From Archilochus colubris (taxonomy: Eukaryota; Chordata; Aves; Apodiformes; Trochilidae): DNA of 64,000 bases. Position numbers and translations under genes: made by a program. The DNA lies in NCBI GenBank assembly GCA_023079485.1, contig CM041084.1, positions 68,791,709 to 68,855,708 on the forward strand, in the 5' to 3' direction. Shown piece by piece: positions 53,416-64,000 of the stretch (the stretch's first letter is position 1; each line of letters opens with the position of its first letter). Under the pieces are notes generated by a model. That model saw only the letters and a list, made by a program, of their open reading frames with translations. It made no database searches and was not told where the DNA came from.

Positions 53416-56242
53416 GTCTGAAAAATCAAGTGGATGATGATAGGAAGTGTTTTATTTTAAAAAGTGACAATTAAAGTTACTGCTATATAGATAATCCTCA
53501 GTTTCAGTTAAATAAACTTAGCTAATATATATCCAGTTCAAACCACTTGGTATCTGTTTCCATCTTCACTGGATGAAAATGCAGATGGGTTTTTTTCATG
53601 CTGTAAGCTTCTCAAATTTATGGGGAAAACAGCTATTATGCTCATAAATTATAGCTATGTATCAGTCTAATAACATATTTAAAGAGTATTTTTATTTTGT
53701 AGAACAAGGAAATGAACGTGTTTTTTTCCTCAGGTGAGAGAACATAAATTCTTTACTAAACTGATAATAGTCACTCTTTGCTAGCAGAGAGTAACACTGC
53801 ACAACATCTTGTCATGTGAACTTAGAAACACCATACGCAGGCAATCTAATCCTAGGAGTCTTGTGTACCCCTATCATTACCCCAATATTTTAGATCTCAT
53901 CAACATTTAACTTCAGAGAAAATTCTAAATGCAAAACTCATTCAATTTATATATTTGTATGATATTCAGTATCTCAAAAAATTACATTGTCAGAAAACTG
54001 TAAAGACATTTCAGTGTACAGTCCACTGAAGACACCCTCCATCCACCTCAGAAGTCTGTTACATTTATTTTCTTCAGATCCACTAGAGATGGCAAAAATG
54101 AAGTTATTTTAAGAACAGATGAGATGCAACAGATGAGATTGCTCTAAAATGCACATCTTGCATACTACAAGCTTTAGTTCTGATTAGTTCTTTGTCTTTT
54201 TAAAACCTGCAAGGTCATGCTTGAATTCTCTCAGCTGAAAATTATGCTGCCTGCACTGCGAATTCTCACCTAATCTTAAATGTATAGGGAAACTTACAGT
54301 TCATGACAGTGAAAAGGCGTTACAAAAAGTTTTTAGCTGTCAGGCTAAGTTTCTCACATTTCCCTTTGCTATTCATCAAACCCTTGAATGAAGTCTTTCA
54401 CTGGAGCTCAACTATGACTGCTCAAAGTTTCTTCTACTGTTAAAAGGGGGGATGACTGCCTTGTCAAAGAGGGGCGAGGCTTTTAAAATGGAATAGGTAT
54501 TTCTATCACAATGAGTCTACAGTTCATCCATCATCTGTTAAAGGCTCTGTCTAAAAGAGGAAAAAAAAAACCCGCTATGAGCTCCGTGGCAAAGATGAAC
54601 TAAAAATTTCACAGCTGGCAAGTCTGAGGTACTGCTTTCTCAGTAAAGAGTAAGGCCACATACAGAGAAACTGATTGACTGCTCATCAGGTTTCCCTCCC
54701 TGCCCCACACTTTATTGCTGTAGTCTTGAACTTTATAGAAATCTGCAAATAAAGGAATTTCAATTTTATGAGTTGACTACTTTTTTTTTTTCCTTCTTCA
54801 CAGTTGCAGCAAAATATTCATAAATTTAAATTTGGAATTTATTTATGATACTCCAATATTTTTTGATAGAAATAGTTATCTAAACTTATTAAAAACTTAT
54901 TATTACATTTATGATGCATAGAAAAACATTTCAGCTTCTGTTCTTTGCAATCTGAAGAATTAATTTTATTTTTGGAACAAAATACTGCAGATATTACCCT
55001 TGATAACTAGCAGCAGATCTGTTTGTCATGTTGTTCAGACTGTAAGTCCTTTTTAAAAGTTTGCTTTAATATGTAATCAAGAGGCTAAAGTTCCTCTAAA
55101 ATAAGTATGTGTCTTACTCTTTCTGTATATATATTAGCAAGCTTTTACTGAAAACAAAATAATAAATTATGTAAATACAAATAACTTCAGTTTACCCAGA
55201 GCTAAAATTGAACCTCCAGTGTATACGCAGATTCAGCAAAATTGAAATGTTCTCCACAAACACAGGGATTCATCCTGGTGGACCTGCTGGTTGGGTCAGG
55301 GTCTACATTTATGAGGCTTGTTCTTTTTAAGGTGGAGGAACATGATCACCAAAACATTTGTATGTTCACAGATGCTCTCGTGATATCACATATGATCAAA
55401 CAAAAGTACAAACAAGAAGTTGGGGTGGCTCTATACTTTTAAACTACCCCCGTAATCTGCCCTCTCATACCCATTACCCTTCCTCCCAGTTAAAGAAAGT
55501 AGCAAATGCGGATCCAAAGCCCGGAGCCATTGGATCACATTTTGGCAGACCTCGTTCACAGGGTTGGTTGGGCATACAACCAGCACTATGCATTGACAAG
55601 ATACCACCAACCATGTTTCAGAAATACAGAGTTTCACAGCAGTGAGAGTAAAAACCCTGTACGTAAAATTGTGCTGTGGAAAATGCATACAGGTTCATGA
55701 GGAGCAGCAGTACTTTATGGAATGTGTACAACCTCACTCTATCCATGCATACACTAAAAAAAAGCCTTAATTGCATGCTGATTAGGTAACTCCACAACAC
55801 TAGGTTAAGGAGAGCCATCAGCTTCTCAAAATTTCAGCATAAACCCCAGAGAGACTGGAAATAAGACCATAAGCTAGGAATTTTATTAATAGACATAAAA
55901 GGAGCAAACTTTACAACTTCACCCATCCATGCCTCACAAAACAGTCTTTTGTATTGCTTCATTTGAGAAAAAAAATAAAAACAAGCAAACAAAAAATGGT
56001 ATTGCTTCACACTAGACATGCTTGGCAGCCTATTGCTTTCTGGCTGTAGAAGTGTCTGCTTTCAAATTTTAAGCCCTCACAGCAATTATCCTGCTCTCAG
56101 ACTAAACCTACACAGCATATTTCAAAAGAAGCTAAATCTAAACAGAGGGAATTTAGCAGTGATCAATGTTCAACAGGCCTCGGTGGCAATAAACTATTTA
56201 CTGCCTTAACCTTTTAAGTTTGCAGAACTGAAGCACTCAAGA

Positions 56243-56315
56243 GCCCGGTGATGAATTGGCTGAAGTGTTTGGCTGTGAGTCGAGCAGGCGCTGGTTCAAA
56301 TCATCTGTCCAGCAA
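56243..56315 (+). repeat. Degenerate tRNA-like segment (tRNA-derived SINE head or tRNA pseudogene)
   Basis: An A-box-like sequence (TTGGCTGAAGTG near 56256) is followed by a B-box-like GGTTCAAATC (near 56293). The spacing is nearly that of a real tRNA: 33 nt from TTGG to GGTTCAA, against 32 in tRNA-Lys. The T-stem and acceptor stem do not pair properly and no sensible anticodon arm forms, so this is not a functional tRNA. A tRNA-derived SINE head or an old tRNA pseudogene fits. The flanking 3' sequence to about 56470 was not matched to any SINE body I know. Confidence 0.45.
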
Positions 56316-56900
56316 CACCATCCCTGCAAACAACAGCAGGGTGCTGAGGGGGGTCTGCTCATCCTTTCTGCAGTTCCATTCCTCAGCTGTATTTTACACC
56401 AACTTTTACAATGTCCGACACCCCTAATGGAGTCATTTTGGAAAACAAGGCACAGCAAAAGCTGGGCATGATTATTCTAATCATCTTTTTATTACCTGCC
56501 TGAGTATTACATTACAGAAGACATAACAGAGTGGACGTTAAAGTGCATTCAGCACACACAGTCTACAGTAGCTGATTTCAATACCCTCCTCTTGCAAAAT
56601 TGCCAAAAGAAAGGGACAATACAATCATGCCTATTGCATTAGCATCATTGTCACCAACAGTTTCCCACCACCCTGATACTGAAATGCAGCAGGAGGAAAT
56701 AATCCACTACAGAAGTCTGTAGACACCTAAGGTTTGGCAAAGTACTTTCGAGCCCGTTGTTAGAGAAGTTACTTTTTCTAAATTTCAAATGGAATTTCTC
56801 TATTATTAAAATGTGAGGCTAGTTCTTTCCTTTTGAAGTTGTGTTTGCAATTCTGGGTTTATTAGAATAGATTTTTAAAACCGGTAAGACCTTTGCAGGT

Positions 56901-56936
56901 TTTACAGAAGAAGAAGGTCTTTACAGAAGAAGAAGT
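56901..56936 (+). repeat. Tandem duplication, two units of about 19 bp
   Basis: TTTACAGAAGAAGAAGGTC is followed directly by TTTACAGAAGAAGAAGT. The near-identity indicates a recent slip. Confidence 0.85.
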
Positions 56937-57224
56937 TGACTTCTGTCAACTGTAATCTGACTTCTATCACCATTATCAGGAATTAAACCAGGCGATCTCT
57001 ATTTTGTCATTCCAAGTACAGCTTCTCAAGATGTGTTTTCCTCTTCAGGCAGATACATTACTGTGAAATCCCTAGGCTAAGAAATTACATATATATACCA
57101 CAGTTAAATCAAGCTTTCTAAGAAAATATAGAACCTAAGGAAATACAGAATCAATTTTATTATTTGATTTTCCATACAAACTTTGGAGACATTATTTGCA
57201 TTTTTTCCATTTCAAAAGTAAAAA

Positions 57225-57275
57225 GGAGTTGTTTTGGGGGGTTTTGCTTGTTTGGGGTTCTGTTGTTTGTTTGTT
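57225..57275 (+). repeat. G/T-rich low-complexity tract
   Basis: TTTTGGGGGGTTTTGCTTGT is followed by TTGGGGTTCTGTTGTTTG and T-rich sequence. Only two long G runs are present, so a quadruplex is unlikely. Confidence 0.5.
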
Positions 57276-57679
57276 TTTTGTTAAACACTACTTCAGATAA
57301 TAATTCAAATGCTATAGGTAGCATGTTAATGTAAAAATCTGGAAGCAAAACGAGAAATATCAGTAACTGCTTAATTTTGTATAAAGTAAAACATTAAAAA
57401 AACCCCAGACTGCTATTATTTAAATCATCAGGTGAAAAAACTGAAAGAAGCATCAGTTATTCTGGCTGCTACATATATAAAGCCAAGGAAAATATGACTT
57501 TGAAAGAAGAAAGAACACATTTTTTTTGCAATTACTAACTTCATAACAATTATACACACAGATGTAATACTACTTATGATTTTCCTTTTTCTTGTATAAA
57601 GAAGTCCTGCATAACACAGGCCATATGACTTTACTCAGTAATGGTTATATCAAGCTGTATAAATAGCTAGTAGTTATTT

Positions 57680-58060
57680 ATATCTCTTAGGCAGGCATCC
57701 AATCTTGATTTAAAGACTGCAAGTAATGGAGAATCTTTCACATCCTTTGGTGAGCCGCTCAAATGCTAATTGTTCTCACTTTTAAAAATTTACACCTCTA
57801 CTCCAGTTTGAATTTGTTTAACTTTAGTTTTCAGCACTAGATCTCCATAAAGTTGCCTGCGAGGTTAAGCACCCTGTAATAGCAAACAATTTATTCCCTG
57901 CGTGAACTGGATCAAGTAACTCCTCATTCACTTTAATAAGGCAACTCTAGTGGTCTCCTAATGTCATTTACTGAGCAGGCTTTTTTCCAGCACTAAAATC
58001 ACCTATCTCTTTTCTCTGAGTCATTTCCTATTCTCAACGTACTCTGAAAAGTGGAAGATC
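57680..58060 (-). mobile_element. Ancient CR1-type LINE 3' region, inserted antisense to the + strand
   Basis: Read on the + strand, this matches the reverse complement of an old amniote CR1/L3-like 3' region that is common in turtles. Recognisable blocks in order are TTAGGCAGGCATCCAATCTT, TTAAAGACTGCAAGTAATGG, AGAATCTTTCACATCCTTTG, a TTCTCACTTTTAAAAATTTA block, an AGTTTGAATTTGTTTAACTT block, GGATCAAGTAACTCCTCATT and a CTCTTTTCTCTGAGTCATTT block. Divergence is clearly higher than in the CR1 copy at 5952, so it should be an older insertion. The outer boundaries are approximate and the consensus is from memory. Confidence 0.7.
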
Positions 58061-58432
58061 TGTGGCGTTCCCTTGTTAGTTTATATACGTAATACTGACT
58101 TCTTATTTCTACTCAGTCTCATCAGTGTATCACCTTCTCTGTTTTTCTGTCACATCACTGCCCTGTGGCATAGTTCAGCACCTATCACAATCTGTAAATT
58201 CTGCAGTCCAGCAAACAGAACTTTTCCCCCCTTTTTACGTGACTAACTTTTTTCAGAGATGAAAATGCCCACTTCTGCAGAGGATGGAGTCTGGCTAACA
58301 CATCCACTGAGTCCTGTCTGGCTTCTTACAGAGCCATCATGGGTATCCCTACTCCATACTCCCCAAACCAGAAGCCCATCCCAAAGTTACTTGTCTCCAA
58401 CTATACTCATTTCCTTGAGCAGAGCAGCACTA

Positions 58433-58630
58433 CCCTGTTGTATGTCCCAGTGGTGCTGCACCTACCAGTGCTGCCAGCCCAGGTACAGCTGTTAAGGCAG
58501 AGGTGAGGCTGGCAGTGACTGCAGGTGCACTGCTGGAGGAAGAGGAGGTGGCAGGAGTCAATGCACCCTGTCCCACAGCAGCCTGGGATGCTGCATGAAT
58601 GAGCACTGTGCCATTGAAGCAATAAAATCC
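58433..58630 (-). other. 66-codon Ala/Ser/Thr-rich open frame without ATG, unknown
   Basis: On the minus strand, a frame open between two TAG stops encodes an Ala, Ser and Thr-rich peptide with the core GALTPATSSSSSSAPAVTAS. It has no ATG. GTAGGT, a good donor-like sequence, lies inside it, and the preceding AG (GGAATAG) lacks a strong pyrimidine tract. The DNA is unusually GC-rich for the window. Same-strand GMDS transcription makes a cryptic or alternative exon conceivable, but a decayed repeat or a chance frame is more likely. I recognise no homologue. Confidence 0.15.
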
Positions 58631-59420
58631 CTATTCCAGAGGACGACTAAGCTGCTGCTGAACTTCTCAGGCACCCAGGGCAGATGATCATCAGGTCCCC
58701 TGAATTAGGGGTTTCTGTGCTCCCCTCAGAGTGCCTCTGTGCCACTTTCTGGACTAAGCATTGTATCGTACCTCAGCATGCTTACCTTTATCAACACAAG
58801 GTGAAATACAGTTAAAAAGATTAAATCTTTTTAGTTAAACATGTCAAAATGGCAATCAATTCTATTTGCAGACTGTAAAGCCACTCAAGGGTTACAGCAA
58901 GTTACTAAGGAACTAAATGCTAGATTCATGAATGATTTATTTATTTGAACCCTGGCATCATAATTATAAAGAAAGAGATAAAAAAGGAGTATGTGAGAAG
59001 GAGAAATGGGAAGTGTCTCAGTATTATTTTGTAATTCTCTTTATTTCTAAAAAGCAGTAGTTTTGATGACATCAAGCAATCATCAGACAGGGAGCTCATG
59101 GTTCCTCAATACTCACCTTTAAAAATAAAATTGTAAGGCTTTCTGCTTGTGGGTATGGGAAGTTAAAGAAACTACTCGAGTTGTTGCTCTGGGATTTCCA
59201 TAAGGAAAACCAGTTAACTTGAAGTACTGCTTTCTTGTGGTTTTTAAATTAAACAGTATATCGGGAAACTTATTTGTCTTTTAAATTTGTGTACAGAGTT
59301 GATACTTCCACAAGACAGTTCCTACACCAAGCCTCTGCATCAAAGACAACATTTTAGAATGGTACCTGGAAAATCTCAGCAAATGGGTCTTGAGCTCAGG
59401 ACCTCAGGCCACATGCAACA

Positions 59421-59448
59421 TAGCAGCAGTAACTTAGCAGCAGTAACT
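59421..59448 (+). repeat. Perfect tandem duplication, 14 bp units
   Basis: TAGCAGCAGTAACT occurs twice in direct succession. Confidence 0.9.
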
Positions 59449-60099
59449 TAGATGCAGATGGGAAGTCCAATTTCTAGGTGGTCAAGACCCCTCTCATGCT
59501 GTTGACCTTGAGCAGGAGTCAAAGGCACTGTTACTGTAGGCACAGCTTTCCTTGCTGCTGTGTCACAGAAAAACTGTGAGACACAGTTACCCCAAAAAGA
59601 GAAGAAATAAGACTCCAGCAAAGACAGCTGCATGAGACTAACCTCTCTTTCTGGCTGTGCTGGCATCAACTAACCATCTATTCACAAGCAGATGTTCTTT
59701 CTAACCTCTGGAGATATGGTCTGAAGCTGCAATGATGAAGACAGTTTACCATCTTGATCAAATCAGGGACCTCATCTGGATTGTTCCAAAATGAAAGCAG
59801 GAGAAAACCAGAACAGGAACACACTGGAATTTATGCTTTTACACTGGTGAAAGGACTTCATTAGAGAGTTAACAGCAACTCCAAAGAAAATGGAAGGTTT
59901 TTTTCAAGCAAAAGACACCTTTCTCTTGGAAGTGATGAGCTCCTACTTTCATTTGCATCAGTTTCTACCAAAATCACTGGATACAGTTTTGCTAAACTTC
60001 ACAATGGAGGCTTAGAGAATTACTTAGACCACCAGTAAATAACAATAAGGTGTTTGAAAGTATCATCAGATGCACTAATTTTCTGAGTTAATGGGAGGG

Positions 60100-60132
60100 A
60101 AAACAAAACAAAACAGAACAAAACAAAAAAAC
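60100..60132 (+). repeat. AAAAC pentanucleotide repeat
   Basis: About five units of AAAAC with one G variant, ending in an A run. Confidence 0.8.
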
Positions 60133-63100
60133 CCCACCCAGACATCCATCTGGTTTTTTTTGTAAAAAAAAAATTGTCTTCTCTCTGGCTTTATCTCTGG
60201 CATGAAGGGATCTGGAGAACACAAGCAAAGTAAACTTTTTGAATGCCTGCAATGTGGCCAAAAAGCATTAAAGTTTTTGGTATATAACACTACACATAGA
60301 GGGTCATGATTCTAATTAACTGAAAGCAACAGCAAAGACAAACAGCAGACTACCTTTGGGGTACATGGTGGAATAAACCTAAGAGGGAAGGTACACACGC
60401 ACACACTTAGGTTTGCATACACATGTGCACACTAGCACCCCTCAAACACATCCACTTGCCATATTCTGATAGCTGCTTCAGTCGAAGAATTTACCTGTGT
60501 GAATTTGCTAAAAATTATTGTGAGGATTATAAAGTGTCAATTTAAAAAAATATTGTCCCAATTTAAACAGGAAAACAGCTTAAAAAAATTTTTTTTTGGT
60601 AATGATACTCTTTTCAACCTGTAATAGGCATTGAAATACACAGAATACCTACTGAACCATTTAAACTACATCACCTGATACAAAACTTTAATATAAATAT
60701 TCATGAATTTTGTACATCCTTCTTCAAAAATACAATTTCAGTGAGGGACAATTAACCTCTAATTACTAGGGCACTGTCTTCTGACAGCAATCTCTTTGCT
60801 GATGAATAAAAGGCAGGGAGGATCAGACTCAACAGATATATTTCCACAAGTTGCTTCAACATCCAACATCTGCTTTGGGCTTTAAATATAGATACATCTG
60901 AGAATATATAATGTTTGTGTGTTCCAAAATAGCACCAGGCAAGTTCCATTAGGTCAGAGAAAATGAGTCTATCTCTTGATATTTTCAAGTACCTTTTTTT
61001 GGCACTATAAGACAGGGAAAACATATTATGTGCAGAGTAGGAGTTTAATTGCTCCAGATTTTAGACTTAGCATATATAAATACAACTTGTTGCATTATTG
61101 CATATAATATGAACAATAATATATAAAGAATTTCCTAAAATATATTAGGAAAGCACATTACAAATTAATAGGCAAGCTAGTTTATGCACTGTCAAAGGAA
61201 AAAAAGAGTAATTTATTGCTTTCTAACAGGTGCTAGAAGCCATAAACAATAGTATGATACCTGCTAGACTCAGAAACCTGCCTTTCCTGAAGGGAAAGGG
61301 TCTGTTTGCTCAAAGACCCCACCTCACCTCTGCCAAGGGCCAAAGCCCTCCAGTGTCACAGGCAAGAAGGTCCAGATGCCTGCTTACCGTTCTTCCCTTG
61401 AAACAGCATGTGAAGGTCATGCTAGCCTCAGCCGAAACCCTGCATCCCCCAGAAAAGTCGAGAGGAACACAAAGTACCTGGGGTTTTTATTTTATAGCAC
61501 AAGTTTATAAAAGTGTTCTTTTGTTCTCTCAGAAGCTGCAGAGCCTCTCATTTTCCAACTGTTTAAATAAGTACCAGTTTTCTTTGCGTGATGTAAAGAC
61601 CCACAGTTTTGGTTGACATGTACTAAGATCTTGAATACACTGTTCTGGGGGTCATAAAATTTGGCTACAGCTATTCTCACAGTGCCATGCCAAACCAGCA
61701 ACAATCCTGACACCCCTATGTCAGGCACGCCATTAAAACCAATTCTCAAAAAAAGGTACCAACATGAACCTGGAAGTTTGAAAAAAAAACAAAAAACAGA
61801 GGTTTAGAGTCTGGCAAGCTTCAGTGGAGAGAGGAAAGGTGAACACAGACAGATTTCTTTGGGCACATCTTCCTTTTTTTCAAGATGTGAGGAAAGTGGG
61901 TTTTTTAGGACATCTTTAAAAAGAAAAGGAAAATGCTTTTCTGAACTGCCTGCTCTTCAAAAATATTAAAGAGATGTTCATAACTCCAGTCCCCTGGCAG
62001 AACTGATGCTGAGAGAGAAAAAAGCCAAGGGGCAGATGCCACAGTATCAACTGCTAGCAGCAGGAGGCCTGAATCCCAAGTTTAGGGAAGCCAAGAGGAG
62101 TCCCGCTCCCGACCTCATCGCTTGTTGGATCAGACCCAGGAACAGCACAAGCAAACAGCCTGTGCTATTGAGACGAGGCACAGAAAGGAAGCTGTGCATG
62201 CATAAAATAGCTTTGTGATATGAGTGCAAGAAGCTGGTATCATGGGAATAAACACATAAGAAGTTACTTCAAGAATTGTTAAAGAAGGAGCTTTGTCTAA
62301 AGGTTCTTGGAAGATTTCTAACGCTGAAGCAATTTCTGTATTTTAAGCAGTAAAACACTGTTACAGTATCTGTAGCACATGCTACAAGAGAGGTATTTTT
62401 TGTGCTTGGCTGTAACCTACAGCACATTCTATAACTGCACAGGGAAAAATAACTGCTTAACACTTATTTGAGGGCATGTGTTTACTCCAAAGCTTTAAAA
62501 AGCTGTGTTTTTAAGGGTTTCTACAACACAGGAAGAAAGCATTGACAAAGGTTTCACATTTTTGTTGTGTTTCCATATAAAAAAAAGAAAGGGAAGCACG
62601 TTCATTGAGGGACTCTGCATGAGCATGTGGCAGTGAAAACTACCACAGTGATCCAGATGGAAAAGGCATCTCGGTCTCCATGCTGCTCCTATAGCTTTCA
62701 ACTTACTGAAGGTGGGTGGGCAGAACTTGGAGAATTTGGCATCTGCACAATCAGAGTCTGTAAAGTTAGCAATTTGGCTATACAGTGGTGACGAGGAATG
62801 TTGAATAACATTGTGACCAAAATTGTCTCTGCCTAAGCCAGGAGCATACATGTGCAGCTTTTTCCTATGTTCTGTACATTGTACGTGGTTTCTAAGGGGT
62901 CCAAATACCAGAGGAAATAAGTGCTTATCTGTCAAAGAGTCAGGAAAACAGAACAACAAAGGTGGAAGGCATTTAAAAAAATTCTTTTGCTGTCCTACCC
63001 CCAGCTGAGAAGAGCTTGGCGCTTCCTCTTATTCCCAGCTGTTCCTAGTGCATTTGGCTTTAATCAGGTGCAGGGCAGGAACTCAACATCCTGTTGCCTT

Positions 63101-63540
63101 GCTCTGATTAGGAGGAGTCAAATTCTACAAATTGGCAGATTTCTTCTTTTAGTGTTCCTTATTTGATGAATCATTTGTTTTAAAGTATTTGGAAAGGGCC
63201 ATTACAGAGGCAGCAGACCCAGCTTGTTGCTATTTCCAAGTCTATTTATAGCCACTGCTCTAAAAGGCTTCAGCAGAATGCAGTTACTTCTCCTTTAGCA
63301 CATGGAAAGAACCATCCTGTTAAAGCAATGGCACAAAGAAGCAGTGATAAAAGGCCTGAGGCATTTATAATCAGCAACATGCTAATAAAAGCATACACAA
63401 ATGCGATTTAGAAACTATACCTCAGAGGTTAATGATCTTTTTAATGTCCACTCTAAATAATCTCAGTTTCAACACTGGAGTGAGTTAAGCTTTTCCTACT
63501 CTCAACCTTTCTAACCTCACTTCGAATCTTAAAGTCATGC

Positions 63541-63600
63541 TCAGGGGTGGGTTGGAACTAGACAGTCTTGAAAGCCCCTTCTAATCCAAACTATTATTAT
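63541..63600 (+). mobile_element. Short CR1 3'-end scrap
   Basis: The stretch reads GGGGTGGGTTGGAACTAGAC, then AGTCTTGAAAGCCCCTTCTA, then ATCCAAACTATTATTATT. It resembles the terminal 50-60 bp of bird CR1 elements (GGTTGGAACTAGATGATCTT followed by AAGGTCCCTTCCAACCCAAA and an ATTCTATG repeat). Only the 3' end is left, so either it is a very short insertion or the rest has decayed. Confidence 0.6.
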
Positions 63601-63923
63601 TTTACCCCAAGATTTTGCAGTAATAATTTAACTGACTGAGCACAGCCTGCCTTCCCACTGTTAGCAGTAGGAAGCCTGTAACTCTAAACACTTAAGTTTT
63701 GGGGATAGTTACTAAATCAGTTGATATAGTTAAAGATAACACAAAAGCCATTAAAATATCTTTTCATGCAAGGTAAGATACTAGCTTTTCTAAGTGAAAG
63801 TACAGCCAAAAATACACTTGGACAAGATGCATAGAAAATAAAGAATATAACCATCTAGAATATTTTCCCCTCTTCAATGCTAAAACCAACAAGAATGACA
63901 AAGAAAGAAATATTTTACAACTA

Positions 63924-63989
63924 TTCCTTTTAACTTTTCTTCTCTTTTTCCTCCTCCTGTTTTCCTCCTCCTTTCCTTTCCTCCTTTAG
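63924..63989 (+). repeat. Polypyrimidine tract at the right edge
   Basis: About 65 bp are almost entirely C and T, with repeated TTTCCTCCTCC units, ending in CCTTTAG. The form resembles a plus-strand splice acceptor, but nothing supports a plus-strand exon after it and the host gene runs the other way. It is best treated as simple sequence. Confidence 0.65.
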
Positions 63990-64000
63990 CCTGAGAGAAG

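Larger units (their letters stand above)
39502..64000 (-). other. GMDS: GMDS intron before exon 4 (partial, 3' part in transcript order)
   Basis: At least 24.5 kb of intron ends at the acceptor of exon 4. I looked on the minus strand for the preceding exon (human NMKLHYGDLTDSTC through GAQSHVK) and did not find it, so it should lie beyond the right edge. The region contains AT-rich low-complexity sequence near 40.3 kb, 17 bp tandem units and an inverted repeat near 49.3-49.4 kb, a pyrimidine/TA minisatellite at 53.27 kb, a tRNA-like segment near 56.25 kb, a tandem GAA-rich duplication at 56.9 kb, an old antisense CR1 fragment at 57.68-58.06 kb, an Ala/Ser-rich open frame at 58.43 kb, a 14 bp duplication at 59.42 kb and a CR1 scrap at 63.54 kb. 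I found no second gene. Confidence 0.85.

Noticed and set aside
55358..55700. Several overlapping open frames on both strands as a possible coding exon or retroelement
   Set aside because: None resembles a known protein, and the overlap in three frames reflects locally low stop density. A faint similarity of GCGGATCCAAAGCCCGGAGC to an ancient amniote repeat is too short to call.
61230..61616. 128-codon plus-strand open frame as a possible gene
   Set aside because: No recognisable domain and a low-complexity, Pro/Ser/Leu mixture. It is antisense to the host intron and no longer than expected by chance in a GC-richer patch.
63924..64000. Plus-strand splice acceptor (polypyrimidine tract then TTTAG)
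   Set aside because: The host gene runs on the minus strand and the 11 bases after the AG cannot be evaluated. Simple-sequence origin is more likely.

Overview
This is a 64 kb piece of vertebrate, almost certainly avian, chromosome lying inside one gene. Two things point to a bird: a well-preserved CR1 LINE 3' end at 5952-6226 of the kind typical of bird genomes, and the absence of any mammalian Alu, B1 or L1 sequence that I could recognise. The DNA is AT-rich and intronic in character, with short, unconnected open reading frames.

The gene is GMDS (GDP-mannose 4,6-dehydratase, the first committed step of GDP-fucose synthesis), on the minus strand. Three coding exons are visible. In transcript order they are 39309-39501 (human residues 116-179 plus the first base of codon 180), 38337-38441 (rest of codon 180, residues 181-214, first base of codon 215) and 10858-10985 (rest of codon 215 and residues 216-257). 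All three have canonical AG acceptors and GT donors, and their phases join without a frameshift. They encode the central part of the enzyme, including catalytic Thr155, Glu157, Tyr179 and Lys183. Exon numbers 4, 5 and 6 follow the human gene from memory.

Layout from left to right: part of the intron after exon 6 (1-10857), exon 6, a 27.35 kb intron (10986-38336), exon 5, a short 867 bp intron (38442-39308), exon 4, and at least 24.5 kb of the intron before exon 4 (39502-64000). I found no trace of the neighbouring exons in the flanks, so they should lie outside the window.

The introns hold the CR1 copy, a much older antisense CR1 fragment (57680-58060), a short CR1 3' scrap near the right edge, a degenerate tRNA-like (SINE-type) segment near 56.25 kb, a weak 5S-rRNA-like segment near 20.43 kb, homopolymer and microsatellite tracts, several small tandem duplications and some perfect short palindromes. 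The stretch 24360-25200 looks like a candidate conserved regulatory region. GMDS introns border the FOXQ1-FOXF2-FOXC1 cluster in vertebrates and are a plausible home for long-range enhancers. No second protein-coding gene, CRISPR array, operon or microbial system is supported. I did not find an undescribed biological system here, and the observations in Part 2 are modest.
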